64,000 nucleotides of DNA from Heligmosomoides polygyrus polygyrus (lineage: Eukaryota; Nematoda; Chromadorea; Rhabditida; Heligmosomidae). Below, in pieces: positions 11,602 to 22,482 of this stretch (position 1 is its first letter; each line of letters begins with the position of its first letter). The notes beneath the pieces are model-generated. The model saw only the letters and a program-made list of their open reading frames with translations. It had not been told where the DNA came from and searched no databases. Both the position numbers and the translations under genes were made by a program. The stretch lies in contig OX377201.1 in NCBI GenBank assembly GCA_947396885.1, forward strand, positions 28,187,923 to 28,251,922. Direction: 5' to 3'.

Positions 11602-12685
11602 GGTTGTAAGAAAAGTTCCGGCAGTTTTCGCGCCTCTTTGATATCAGCTTGCACTAAATTTAAACAGCTGGTCAACTAATCGACAGATTGCGCTTCTCAG
11701 GTGAGGAAATAGCTCTTCTTCTTGCTGAAGTGCTCTTCATGTATTTCTTCAACATTTCTGATTTCTGACGGAACCCTAATTATAGCATGGACAAAACGGC
11801 TTCCAGAACTGTTCTACTTCACGAATTCAAACGTGGTCGGACGGTGATGGTAACAGTTGTGGACGTAAACTCTGCATGGGGAGAAAGTACCGCCTAGTAG
11901 CGAACCTTTTTCGCTGGTTCAATAAGTTTCGTAAAGGAAGAGAATCGATTGAAGACGAGGCACGAGCTGGATGTCCATCGCTCGTTGGTCACGATGCCTT
12001 GAAGGAAGTGGTCGAAAAGGACCCTCGGCGACCACTTCGGGAGATAGAAAGAAACCTAGGTGTCTCCCATGCAGCTGCTGCTGATTGCCTCAAGCAACTG
12101 GACATGATGAAAAACTCGACAGGTGGGTGCCTCACAACATCACCGAAGCGCAGCAGCTGAGGGGAAAGGAGGTCGCGACTTCCCTGATCAGAAGAAATTC
12201 TGCGAAGCCGTTCTTCCATCAACTTGTCACCATCGTCTCGGCGAGAAATGGATCCTATATGCTAATAAGTAGCGTTCTGCTCAGTGTGTGAACGTCAACG
12301 AGCCCCCTTCTTCTGCATCACAACCCACGACCCCATGTTTCGCGGATGGTCCTCCAGAAATTGAACGAACTGCAGGTCGAAACTCTCCTTCACCCGCCAT
12401 ATTCGCCAGACTTATCGCCAACTGTCTTTCACTTTTTCAAGTATCTACATAGCCTTTTAAAAGTTAGATTGTTTAAAAACCAACGTGATGTAGAATCTAT
12501 GTTCCTAGAATTTATTCACTCTAGATCGTCAGATTTTTACGAAAGTGGCATATCTAAGCTGGTATCACGTTGGCAGAGTTGTGTTTTTCTCATGGTGCTT
12601 ATTTTGAAGAAAAACTGTACAATTTGAGCTGAGTTATAGCTTTTCTAAAATAACGCGGGAAACTGCCTGAACGTTCCTTACAACC
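11602..12685 (+). mobile_element. Decayed mariner, second family, in an intron
   Basis: It begins after TA with GGTTGTAAGAAAAGTTCCGG and ends with the related complement (CCTGAACGTTCCTTACAACC at 12666-12685). Transposase remnants start MDKTASRTVLLHEFKRG near 11788. Later pieces are an HTH-like LREIERNLGVSHAAAADCLK, DRWVPHNITEAQQLRG, LNELQVETLLHPPYSPDLSP and SRSSDFYESGISKLVSRWQS. Several stops and frameshifts and loss of the first catalytic block make it inactive. Confidence 0.8.
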
Positions 12686-13577
12686 ATACAATTAACGCAA
12701 TGAGCTCATGCACCTTTCAGTTCAATGTCTGCTTTGCTCATGAGCTGTCTCTTTCTACTACCCAATGTGCTCATTAATGTGCCTAATTGTCTTAACAATT
12801 GCCGTCTTACCACCTTATCAATTAGCTTTGTCTCTCGTTGAGGTTTAGAAACCCAATAAAAAATATCGGCTGCAATGTTGAGGAACATTCAGAAGAAACC
12901 TGTCATTCCGCATCATGCAGTAGTGTCCACATGTTTGCAATCATTTGCTTGCTTTGCTTCACCGAATACGACCAAATTTGAACATTAGCAGTACATCTGT
13001 TCTGGTCTTCATATTTCTTAAATACCTTGAAGACGTTATCAACTCTTAAGGACTGGAATGAAAAAGCGAAGAACTTTTGTAAAACTTTTTTTGGGAAGTA
13101 GGCATGACAAGGGTGTCCGAAACGTTATTCCGCAAACATAGAAAAGCGACTTCACACAAATTTGCAAGAATCGTATATCGTTTCGTTTCCTTGCCAATAT
13201 GTGAAGAGGATGAAACGATCAGCCAAAAATGCGAATTTTTCACACCAATGAAGAACATTTCACATTCGTATGTAGTATGTATCCGTTTTACCCTCGACGT
13301 CGTATTTTCCATAACTCATTATAACTACGATAATTCTTCATTACTTTGGTGCCACTGGAGTCACATTAAAATTTCTCCTTTGTTCAGCACACAAAAATTG
13401 ATATTGCGCTGAGAGCTGAAGTGATGAAAAGTCAGCATGAGAGTATGATTGCTTACTTCTCATAGTGATGCGGTACCTAAGGAATGTATTCTGTTACATA
13501 AACTCCATAAACTGACTATCACAAAGCTCTACGTCACAATCGTTGACCTATGCCACGTACAGTTATTTTGCTGCCAG

Positions 13578-14831
13578 ATGGTCGACAATGAGCCGCGAAG
13601 TTTGGGCGTCATAATTAATGTGGATTACCTTGTCAACGGTGAGAAACTTCACACTCTCTGGAAGCATAAGGTAAGCAGTCAAGACGCGCTTACAGAGAAG
13701 CGGCCGCTCAGGTATTCAGAAATCAAGGTGTTGGATGAAGAAGAAGAGAAGGAGATCGGGAAGAAAGAACCGCTTCCAATTATGGATCACAAAGCCAACC
13801 TGAAGGTTTGCTCTTCAACCGCTTGTAGGGTAAGGTGCTTAGTGATCTGCGAGGTGACAGATTGAAGCTTTTCGTCTCACACAAAGAATTTTTGAGCTAT
13901 ACAGCTCCTCTTTTTAATTTTTAATCGAGTTTAATTTAAGCGCGTAGGACGTAAAGGTATGTAGCGCAGTCGAAGGAGCTTCCTGCTATTGCGTGCACCC
14001 AATACCAGGTTCCTGGATCGAATTTCCCACCTAGGTTATCCCTGCTCTCCATCCCTCCAGGATAATTTATACCAGACCTTTCTGAGAAGGACAGAGCGCT
14101 GACTTGCACATCGGATGCCCCCGCAAGTCATTGTATGGCCAAGTACGCATTCAAGTCGCGCAATAGAATGCGTGGCGCATCCCAAGAACGGTTGAGTAAC
14201 ACCGTCCTATATCCCTACTTCTTCGTTATAAAAAATTCTGGTTTTTTTAACCTTTAGATTGACATCAGCTGGGACGATTGGTCGTGCTGCTCAGCGTGCT
14301 GCTGTACCAGTATGTTGTGTGGAAAGTTCTACACCCCTGAAAGGAAATGGTAAAACGTATTAAGATAAAGAATAGTTCGAGCTTCGCTACTATGACCACT
14401 ATTCGATGAGGTTCTGTATGACAGACGAAAGTGTTCAAATGAATACTACAGTTCTAGGCAAACGTTTTTCAGTGCTCTGCTGCCATCGATAAAAACTCGT
14501 AAAGGATATCTTTCCCTCGTGAAGATCAATCCCGAAGAACCTGTGAGCTTTTTGACGGCTTTTCGAGTTATTAAGCGACTAAATGCATGTACACATAGCG
14601 CCGTAGATTCTGCTGTTGCCTGGCAATATTACGGTGCAGAAAACATGAAAAATCTCTCTGAAAGCGCGACGTGAAATTCAGCTTTAGGTACTTGGTGGGG
14701 GCAAGAAGAACACGCTTGGCAAAGAATTTGAAGCTATGATGTCCATATCTCCATATAAGGAAAAAGGCATTGCCCTCTTTTCGACTTTGTGGGAATCCAA
14801 TAAGGAATTGGCAGCAGCCAAGGTATACAAG
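13578..14831 (+). CDS. Four exons of the unrecognised multi-exon gene
   Basis: Exons 13578-13805 (76 codons), 14258-14349, 14458-14542 and 14688-14831 join in frame (phases 0, 2, 0). Readable parts are MVDNEPRSLGVIINVDYLVN, HTLWKHKVSSQDALTEKRPL, an acidic KVLDEEEEKEIGKKE, then DISWDDWSCCSACCCTSM with six Cys in a short run, KWQTFFSALLPSIKTRKGYL, VKINPEEPVLGGGKKNTLGK and a helical SPYKEKGIALFSTLWES. Donors are GTTTGC, GTAAAA, GTGAGC and GTAAGA (14822 is an alternative last donor). The Cys cluster is unusual. A SINE lies in the first intron. No known family is recognised. Confidence 0.65.
13957..14222 (+). mobile_element. tRNA-like SINE copy
   Basis: The head has an A-box-like TGTAGCGCAGTCGAAGG and a B-box-like TGGATCGAATTTCC about 45 bp later. 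A body of about 120 bp is shared with the other copies (ATACCAGACC, CCGCAAGTCATTGTATGGCC, TACGCATTCAA). The 3' block is GAATGCGTGGCGCATCCC, with a TCCTATATCCCT end. It lies in an intron on the sense strand. Confidence 0.65.
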
Positions 14832-16833
14832 GTAAGAAGGTTTTCTTACTACTGATATTTCTTCCTTTTTTGTCGATAATGTTTTTCCCCTTTTTGATAA
14901 CATTTGGAAATACCTGCATACTTAATGAAGGAAACAAAATGGGGTTATGTTTGGCCGAGTTCAATAGGCCATAACAAGACTATCTTCGCTATTTTTGTTC
15001 CTTAATTCGATGAATGGAATAAAGTGTATTTCAAGCAGCGTTCATAGCTTTTCGCTTGATTCCGTATTCTAATAAAATTTGCTTTCATAGTTTAATTTTC
15101 TTCTAAAGGCGTGATTTGAGAGAATGAAATAAAATGTGACTGACTGTGAATTTACTGTTCTCAAACGAAACAATACTATTTTTCGGTCGAATTCAACACC
15201 TTTCAAATCAAATTGGCCACTCTTCTAACGATAAGATACCTTTAAGACTTTTGAGATCAAAGCGAACTCTTCCAAATCGAAATGATCTACAGGCAAATTA
15301 AACTACAGACTCAGTAAGACGATTGTTTAAGAAAAATTTGGAATAACCTTTGGAAATTTTTAGTCCAATTTTTAGTCCCGCCCCAATAATTGTAATAATT
15401 TTCTATAACGTCTATTTTTAGATAAAATATAATAAGTTGAAATATGTCTTAAAGCTCAGCAGCAAGAAAGAGAGCATATAAAGCATTAATAGATCACGTC
15501 GCACCATCCACACGAAGAGCTATCCGCAACTTTTATTTTATTGATATTGTAGATGCTGCTTACATGAACCATCAAAGTGAGGATATGAGTGTTCTTCGCA
15601 ATCGTTTTTGTTGCATTGTCGACATGTGTCAAACTCCATGCAAACAGGAGTTCTGCTTTCAATCAATTAGAAATCATGACATCTTGAAACAGGACATGGC
15701 GTAATCCCCTGCGAATGGCTGTCTTTAAAACACGTTTATTTTTTCTCGGAAAATAACATTTTTACAAAATCTCATACAATGTGCTCACTTATTGGGAAGT
15801 GAATTAAAACTTCAAAGAAAGTTATACTAAAATTTTCCTTGAACAAAATGTTATTCTAACCTTTTCGGAGAGTTTCTAGTTTAATGTAGAAGAAGCTCAT
15901 TTCAGTTTGGAAGAGTTCGCTTTCATTTCAAAAGTCTCCGGATAGCTTGAAAGAGTGTCCAATTTGCTTTTGAAAAGTGTGAAGCATGGAAGGCTCTGAC
16001 GAAGGCAAATTTTTCGAACCGTAAGCAAATAAATGTGGATAACAATCTCGGTCAAAGACTAAAAGGAAACCATTAACAGAGATGTCGTGTTTTGAATTTA
16101 AAAGCCGAAGAATCGGAAACGTGCGGCCCGATCTTCTATGGATTTAACCTGTATGAATGACCTGGCCCGTATGAACTATGTGCCAAAGTATAAAGGATGA
16201 AGGTTGTTGTCCACCAATCCCTGCGCCAAATACATATTCTGCTTCTGTGAGATAGCCTGGAGTCAATTTCTGCCCGCATTCGGCCTACAATGAGTTTGGG
16301 TGGGCCCACAAACAAACCGGCTTTTTCCTTCCCATGCATATGTGATCAAATTACCCATCAAAGGGTTGGAAAGGTCTGGTTGGCCTAGGCGTGACCTGAG
16401 CCATGAATCTCGAATCGAGAGAAAGCGGCAGGCGACACCTTCTCCGACTCAGTCTGCATACCCCTCATAGCCCTGTTATGTAGGAAGCCGATACTGTTCT
16501 CGATAGTGAACATTATTTTATTTATTTATTTATTTATTTATTTTATACGTCAAGAAGACGTGCTCCACATTCGGAAAAAAGAAAGGCAAACAACCATGTG
16601 CAGAAATCAAAAATAAAGAAAAGAAAGCTAGTACATAATAAACGTTAACAAAAATAGTAACAAAGATTGTCCCATGTTCAACTCTATCAATCGTACGTTG
16701 TATCGTTACGTATTTAAAATCATTGCCTTATTTCACGCCAACACACCTGGTTACCTTAACTCAACCTTAATTGCACCGAATAGGGCCAATTCCTCCTTGA
16801 AGAGTATTGAGGTGGTCCTCTTACCGCATTTCA
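14832..16833 (+). other. Intron, no exon recognised
   Basis: AT-rich. It contains an (ATTT)n run near 16513-16540 followed by a CGTCAAGAAGACG hairpin, which resembles the tail of the CR1-like LINE at 40025 and suggests an old LINE 3' end in minus orientation. A GGTTGGCCTAGG motif near 16378 recurs (complement) near 59250. Confidence 0.4.
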
Positions 16834-16849
16834 TAGCTATAGCCAGTGT
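16834..16849. repeat. Target site duplication of the RTE insertion
   Basis: The 16 bases TAGCTATAGCCAGTGT here are repeated exactly at 19991-20006. The two copies bracket the retrotransposon and show where target-primed reverse transcription inserted it. Confidence 0.95.
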
Positions 16850-19800
16850 CTTCTTCTTCTTCTTCTTCAGCGTTTGTCCCGCTTCATGACGGGGTCCGCT
16901 TTTCTGGTGCCATGTCGCCATCTTTCCCGATCCCGTGCTAGATCAGGGTGGACACCAGCTACTTTAAAGTCCTTGTGTAACGTATCAGCCCAGCGCTGCT
17001 TCGGGCGCCCTCTAGGCCGTTTTCCAGACACTACGAAGTTAAGGCCTATCTTACGGACGCTGTCTTCCTTTCCACGCAGAACGTGGCCGTACCATCGTAA
17101 GCGAGCTTCACGCATCTTGTCCGCTATCGGCGCGACACCGAACTTCTGCCGAATAGCCTCGTTTCGGATGCGGTCCAGGCGCGTGACTCCAGCCATCCAG
17201 CGCAGCATCTTCGTCTCCATGACGCTGAGGCGACTTTCCGTTTCCTTTGTCGCAGGCCAACACTCAGCTCCGTACATCGCTACCGGCCGGACGACGGTTT
17301 TGTAGATCTTCGACTTTAAGCGCTCTGGCATCTTCTTGTCGCAGAGTACTCCAGTCAACGAGCGCCACTTCGACCAAGCTGCACTCACGCGTGAGTTCAC
17401 TTCAACCATCAGACTGCCATCAGAAACTATTGCTGATCCCAGGTATTTAAACACCGAAGTGCGTGCAAGCTCAGTACCGTTAATCTTAATGGAGCCGGAC
17501 TCATTTACGTCAGTCGTGAAATACTCGGTCTTCTTGACGTTCAATTTGAGTCCGAACATGGCCAGGCGGTCGCACCAAGCTTGCACCTCTCGCTCGAGCT
17601 CACCTTTGTCTTCGCAGGCGAGCATCACGTCATCAGCATATAGCAACGTCCAAGGGACGGGCTTCTGAAGATCTCGCGTAATGGCATCCATTACGACAAC
17701 AAAGAGGAGTGGGGAAAGCGCAGATCCTTGGTGCACCCCAACAGAGATGGGAAACTCCGTCGAGGTTCCTGCTGCCGCTTGCACACGACTCTTTGGACAA
17801 GAGTATAGCATTCGCACCCACTCTACAAGTTCTTCGGGAACACCGTGCTGTCGAAGGGCGTACCATATAACCTCACGCGGTACGCGATCGAAGGCCTTCT
17901 CCAAGTCGAGAAAGGCAAGATGCACCGGCTTCTGTTTCTCGCGATGCTTCTCTACCAGAAGACGGGCGGCATGTATGGCATCGATAGTGCCACAACCAGC
18001 CACGAAGCCGCACTGATTGCTGGAAAGCTTGACGATTTCGCGAATTCGGCTATCGAGGATTCGCTCGAAGATCTTCATGCTGTGCGAGAGCAACCGAATC
18101 GGACGGTAATTTGAGCAGTCTGCAGGACTGCCCTTCTTCTTCCAAATCGGGATCGTCGTACTTTCCTGCCAAACATCAGGCACCTTCTTCTCCGCTACAA
18201 CCTGGTTGAAAAACTTGGCCAACCACTCAGCAGAGTACCAGAACTTCGACTTCCATAAGTCAGCTGGCAAGTCATCTGGACCAGTCGCCTTGCGCGGTCT
18301 CATCATCCTCAGAGCCGCGTCAGTTTCCTCCACAGTGATTTTATGGACGGGACCGTGGATAGGAGCCACAGAAGGGACGGCCGGATGAGGGAACTCTTCA
18401 GTCGAAATTCCCTCAAAATAATCGCACCATCGCTTCAAGGCCTTTTTGCGCTCTGTCAGAAGATGGCCGTTCTCATCATTGATGCCAAAGAACTTCTCTA
18501 TATCCTCGGATTGGCGATGACGGTTTTTCGCAAGTCGGTATAAATACCGCTCGCCATCGCGCGACTCAAGCTTTTCGTAGACATCATTGTAATGAGTGGC
18601 TTTTGCTACGGCCACAGCCTTCTTGGCAGCTTTTTTCGCTTCGTGGTACTTTTGCCAATTATTGGCGGTCTTCTCGCCGAGAAACACATGATAAAGCGCT
18701 TTCTTCTCTCGAACCTTTTCTTTCACATCGTTCGTCCACAGCCATGCCTGCATGTCGACCTTTCGTCGTCCCGGCTTTGTAGTGCCAAGTTCTGACCTCG
18801 CAGCTTGAAGTATCGCGTCGGTCGCTTTCTTCCAAGTTTCGTCGACAGTCGTGACTGTCGGTAACCGTACGCGAGAAATCACAGCTGCTTCCTTTTCCTT
18901 CATTCGCCACCACTTGATTCTTGCAGCACCGCATCGCTCAACCTGCTGCAGCCTCGGAGGAGCGATCTTCAAAGTACAGATCAGCGGACGATGCTGTGGG
19001 GCGACCGTTTCATACGGCACGATCTTCGCGTCTGTGACGAGATTTCGGTCACGATCTCTCACAAGGACGAAGTCTATCTGCGTCTTGGTGTTCCCACTAT
19101 AGAACGAGATAAGGTGGGAGTTGCGTTTGCGAAACACGGTGTTCACTATGGTGAGGTTATGCGAATCCGCATATTCAAGGATACGCTCACCATCTGTGTT
19201 ACGCAACCCATAGCCGAATCCACCATGACAGCTGTACCCGTCTTTCGTAGCGCCTACGTGCCCTTTGAGGTCACCAGCGACGATGATGACGTCCTTCGAC
19301 GGTACCTCTGCTGTCTTCTCATCAAGCAGGCTCCAAAACTCATCCTTGGCTTGATCGGAACAGCCAGTCTGCGGAGCATACGCAGAGAAGAAGTGGAAGA
19401 GTCGCTCCTTAGCGGCGACAACGATCTTCATCAATCGATCGTCAAAGCGCTCAACGCTTACAATCGAGTCTCGGAAACGCTCGGAGACGATTATATCAAC
19501 ACCACTGGTGGTCCTGGGACTTCCACATAGAACGGCCTTGAAGCCACTCTTGTATCTCTTGACTTGCGGCAGGACCACCTCGTCTCCTGCACCGCACAGA
19601 AATCAACTCTTCTACGCTCCAGTGCTTCTACCAACTCGCACGAGCGGCCCGTCAACGTACCCACATTCAGCGTTGCTACGCGGGTCCTGCTTACGTTACG
19701 GGACCTTCGGACTAGCTCAGTTGCCCCCCGATGCCGTCCTCGCACCAGGGACCCTCGCATACTTCTCACACTCGCCGGGCTTTGCGAGTGCGCGTCGGCT

Positions 19801-19990
19801 CCCGCGGACGCCGTAGCATTATCTCGAAAAACATGAACTGACATACACCCATACGATGTGACATTGGGTTGTTCGTAGGCCGGCCTGTCACCAGGGCCTG
19901 TCGCCTGCATTCGAATGTCCGTGCTTGGCTTAGCTCGCAGAAGCGAGCAGTTTCCAGTGGCACCACGAGGAGGAACGGACATCGCCACCC
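16850..19990 (-). mobile_element. Near full-length RTE-clade non-LTR retrotransposon
   Basis: 3141 bp on the minus strand, bounded by a perfect 16-bp target duplication. The 3' end is a (GAA)n tail (CTTCTTC run on the plus strand at 16850-16868). The 5' end starts 8 bp before an ATG at 19982. It contains an apurinic-type endonuclease and a reverse transcriptase. It sits in antisense orientation in an intron of the membrane-protein gene. The perfect duplication points to a fairly recent insertion. Confidence 0.92.
16867..19982 (-). pseudogene. RTE endonuclease-reverse transcriptase, one frameshift
   Basis: The first segment (ATG at 19982) runs through TRVATLNVGTLTGRSCELVE and the catalytic-type VDFCAVQETRW near 19580. 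It then changes frame, and the rest is open for about 900 codons to a TGA at 16867. Endonuclease motifs are VIIVAGDLKGHVGAT, QIDFVLVRDRD and QHRPL. RT motifs are FLDLEKAFDRVPREVIW, SVGVHQGSALSPLLF and the catalytic LLYADDVML. A C-terminal region with LRWMAGVTRLDRIRNEAIRQ and LRWYGHVLR follows. Compared with the RTE family, the frame change near GAGACGAGGTGG looks like a small deletion. Otherwise it is intact, so it is either recently disabled or carries a sequencing error. Confidence 0.88.
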
Positions 19991-20006
19991 TAGCTATAGC
20001 CAGTGT
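19991..20006. repeat. Second copy of the RTE target site duplication
   Basis: TAGCTATAGCCAGTGT, identical to 16834-16849. Confidence 0.95.
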
Positions 20007-20232
20007 GATAGACAAAAATGTATGGTGTACAAGATTTAAATTTAATCTAAATAGTTCGATTTAAATTTTATCAACCATAAATTGATCATCATAAAAAATA
20101 ATTTTAAATTCAATAGAGACCAGTTCTATGTAGCTTATCCTGGGGAACTAAATTTCTCTATAAGCAAGCGCAATCAAAATGCTAGTGAGGGTGTTTGCTT
20201 TAAACCGAAAATCTAAGTGTTCGTCTCGTTGA

Positions 20233-20659
20233 GGAGAAGCTTTACAAAATGCGATTTGTGGGACTGCCTCTAAACGGAACAAAACCCGAAGTCGCTAGCC
20301 ATCCTGGTATCTACATCGATGAAGCTCCGTGCGGGGAGGAGAAGTACGACTGCCTCAAGCTAGCCGAGTGTCGCGGCATGAATATAAAGGTAAATGAACT
20401 TTGCAATACCTACGCCTACGAGATTGCTTCTTGCAGTCCAAAATTGAAGAAGAACTGGAGCAGGAAGCCGATCCGTGTGCCGAGTACGAGAGCGAAATCG
20501 AAATCATTTTCATCGAAAGGGATCATACAGATGTTCCGTAAGTTTTACTGTCAAAGTTTGGCGCTGCCGAATGGAGCGAAACGTGTGTTTAGGGTGTTTC
20601 CTGGAAGAAGCTATCGCCTTCGTCTTCGAGAGGAAGTGTTCGCAACCGATGCTACAAGG
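20233..20659 (+). CDS. Exons of the unrecognised multi-exon gene
   Basis: An exon ending at 20389 (donor GTAAAT) reads MRFVGLPLNGTKPEVASHPG, then IYIDEAPCGEEKYDCLKLAE and CRGMNIK. Its start lies between 20218 and 20249 and is not settled. The exon 20437-20537 (acceptor CTTCTTGCAG, donor CC|GTAAGT) reads SKIEEELEQEADPCAEYESE, then IIFIERDHTDVP. A third exon, about 20593-20659 with donor GTAAGG, is likely, but the phase-compatible frame (VFPGRSYRLRL) and the more protein-like frame (CFLEEAIAFVFERKC) disagree, so its acceptor is unsure. Conserved-looking Cys residues suggest an extracellular region. These exons might also belong to a separate gene. Confidence 0.5.
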
Positions 20660-21399
20660 GTAAGGTTCCTCGGCTACTTGTTGACACAGAAAATGTACTT
20701 TGTAGGGGAGTGTTTGGCTTGTCTAGAACTTGGCCGACTACCTTTTTCCTCCAATCTTTGCTGCTTAAAATAATCGAGAGCTTTGCGCACAATTAGCTGG
20801 CAATATCGTGAAGCCATGAGAAAACTTTCATTCATTATATTTGTTTACGAGTCAACCAAATCTTGTAATGCCAAGGAGATGTATCCAAAAGGAAAGGTTA
20901 TTGCTTACAACCGCCTGTTTAGGATTCCCCATAAATTCTACTTTCACGAAACCTCGTAGAAACAGTTTAAATGCGTATTTGACGCAGGTCAGCAGGGGAC
21001 CGACCGTCCGACAAGCACAGTACTATCTTACCGTCCGCATTCAAATATGGTTGCAACTCTTCTAGACCGAAGTTATGTAGGGAAGATAGGCTTGGTTGGC
21101 CTGGGCCTTCTCCAAATTGCAAAGCATTTAATTAGATTGTTATAGAAATTAGATTGATTAGTTATATATGTATCATGTAGGAATAAGGTGCGTGGCGCAT
21201 ACCAATCCAAAATTCACGGTGCGTTAACGCTGACATTTCTTACCTTTATCCGTCATTGAAAGTTCAGTTTGTTCGCGTCTGTTCACACGCAATAAATATT
21301 AATTAAGTATTCCTTTTGATGCGATTTTCACTTCTTCGCTTTTCATGTGAAGAAACGTTTAACTCCTCGTAGAGACAGTGTATTCAAATATTGTCTTCT

Positions 21400-21640
21400 T
21401 ATGGGCGCGTGTGGCGCAGCTGGGAGAAAGACTGTCGCCTGCACCCGATACCAGGTTCCTGGTTCGAATTTCCCGCCCAAGCCGACCAAGCCTTCCATCC
21501 CTCCGGGGTCGGTGAATTGGTACCAGACTTGTCTGGGAAAGATAAAGCACTGACTTGTTCATTGTCTGGCCACCGCAAGTCATTGTATGGCCAAATACGC
21601 ATTCGAACACTCGCAGAAAAACTACCTACAAATCGCTTTA
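21400..21640 (+). mobile_element. tRNA-like SINE copy with the best promoter boxes
   Basis: GCGTGTGGCGCAGCTGGGAG contains TGGCGCAGCTGG, an exact match to a pol III A box (TRGYNNARNNG). CCTGGTTCGAATTTCC, about 50 bp downstream, matches a B box (GGTTCGANTCC) except at its end. The body is as in the other copies and ends in AAATACGCATTCGAA. An additional 3'-type block (GTGCGTGGCGCATACC) lies just upstream at 21189. Confidence 0.72.
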
Positions 21641-21739
21641 ACTGATCATATCGCAGATTTGTGAAGCAGATTTGACATCGGCGCCACAAGTCATGCTAGC
21701 CGAAACGTGACTCATGACGAAAGATCGTTCCGTCTAGAG

Positions 21740-21940
21740 CATAGTTGTACTCGAATGACCTATTTTCACTCGAATGATTTTTATTCGAATTTAAATATTC
21801 GAATTCGAATGTTCCAAAAGATCACGCTTTAATGGAATCGATTTCGAACACTCAGAAAAACCGATTTTTTCGACTATTCGAAATTTGTGAGCATTCGAAG
21901 CCATTCGAGTGTTCGAAAAAAAATCTAGGGCACAACTGTA
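21740..21940. mobile_element. hAT-like MITE with 8-bp target duplication
   Basis: Ends are loosely inverted (ATAGTTGTACTCGAATG at the left; the right end is the complement of TACAGTTGTGCCC). The interior is built of repeated CATTCGA/TCGAATG motifs in both orientations. Flanks are GTCTAGAG (21732-21739) and GTCTGGAG (21941-21948), an 8-bp duplication with one mismatch. No ORF. Confidence 0.5.
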
Positions 21941-22137
21941 GTCTGGAGATAGCAGAAAATGACGAAATTGCTACTATTCAATAAATCCACTGCTTCTGTT
22001 TATCTTACTCCGCCTTCATTAATTAAGGGATAGCACCAGAAAAATTGCCGACATTGGCCATCCTGCTAGCATAATGTGAAAGCGCTTTGAATCCGTATCT
22101 AATCCGGTGAACCTCCTAAAAATTATCAACGTTTCAG

Positions 22138-22430
22138 CAAGTCAGGGTTGAAACCGAGCATCTTGTGAACGCGAAAGTGTGACTTCAACCAGTTAGTGTC
22201 CGTCCAGAGAACTAGATGATTTTGAATGACATTGTTCAGGCTAGCTGGCGAGTTTCATCACGGACTCCTGGAAATTTCGACACCTCAAGGGCGTGCCTGG
22301 AACAGGACACAGTGCTGCAGAAAAATGGCGATCTGCTAATGACCACGATAACCTCTAGGGATGCCAGGAGGCATATAGAAATCACGCTGTCAGACGGACG
22401 AAAGATCAGCATTCAACTCGTCAATGCAGG
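22138..22430 (+). CDS. Two exons of the membrane-protein gene
   Basis: A possible small exon, 22138-22176 (acceptor ACGTTTCAG, donor GTGTGA), reads VRVETEHLVNAK. A clear exon, 22240-22430 (acceptor ATTGTTCAG), reads ASWRVSSRTPGNFDTSRACL, then EQDTVLQKNGDLLM, TTITSRDARRHIEITLSDGR and KISIQLVNA. It ends in phase 2 at GG|GTGGGT, which fits the next exon at 24623 exactly. The beta-strand-rich pattern suggests an extracellular domain before the membrane helix. The intron after it holds the 1.68-kb hAT element. Confidence 0.6.
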
Positions 22431-22474
22431 GTGGGTTTTACTGGCGTGCTGCTCGAAACTTCAATTTCTACAAC

Positions 22475-22482
22475 CTAGTGAT
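22475..22482. repeat. 8-bp target duplication of the hAT element
   Basis: CTAGTGAT, repeated exactly at 24160-24167 on the other side of the element. Confidence 0.9.

Noticed and set aside
21400..21475. A functional tRNA gene
   Set aside because: The A and B boxes match, but no cloverleaf with a paired acceptor stem and anticodon arm can be drawn, and the same head recurs attached to a shared SINE body.
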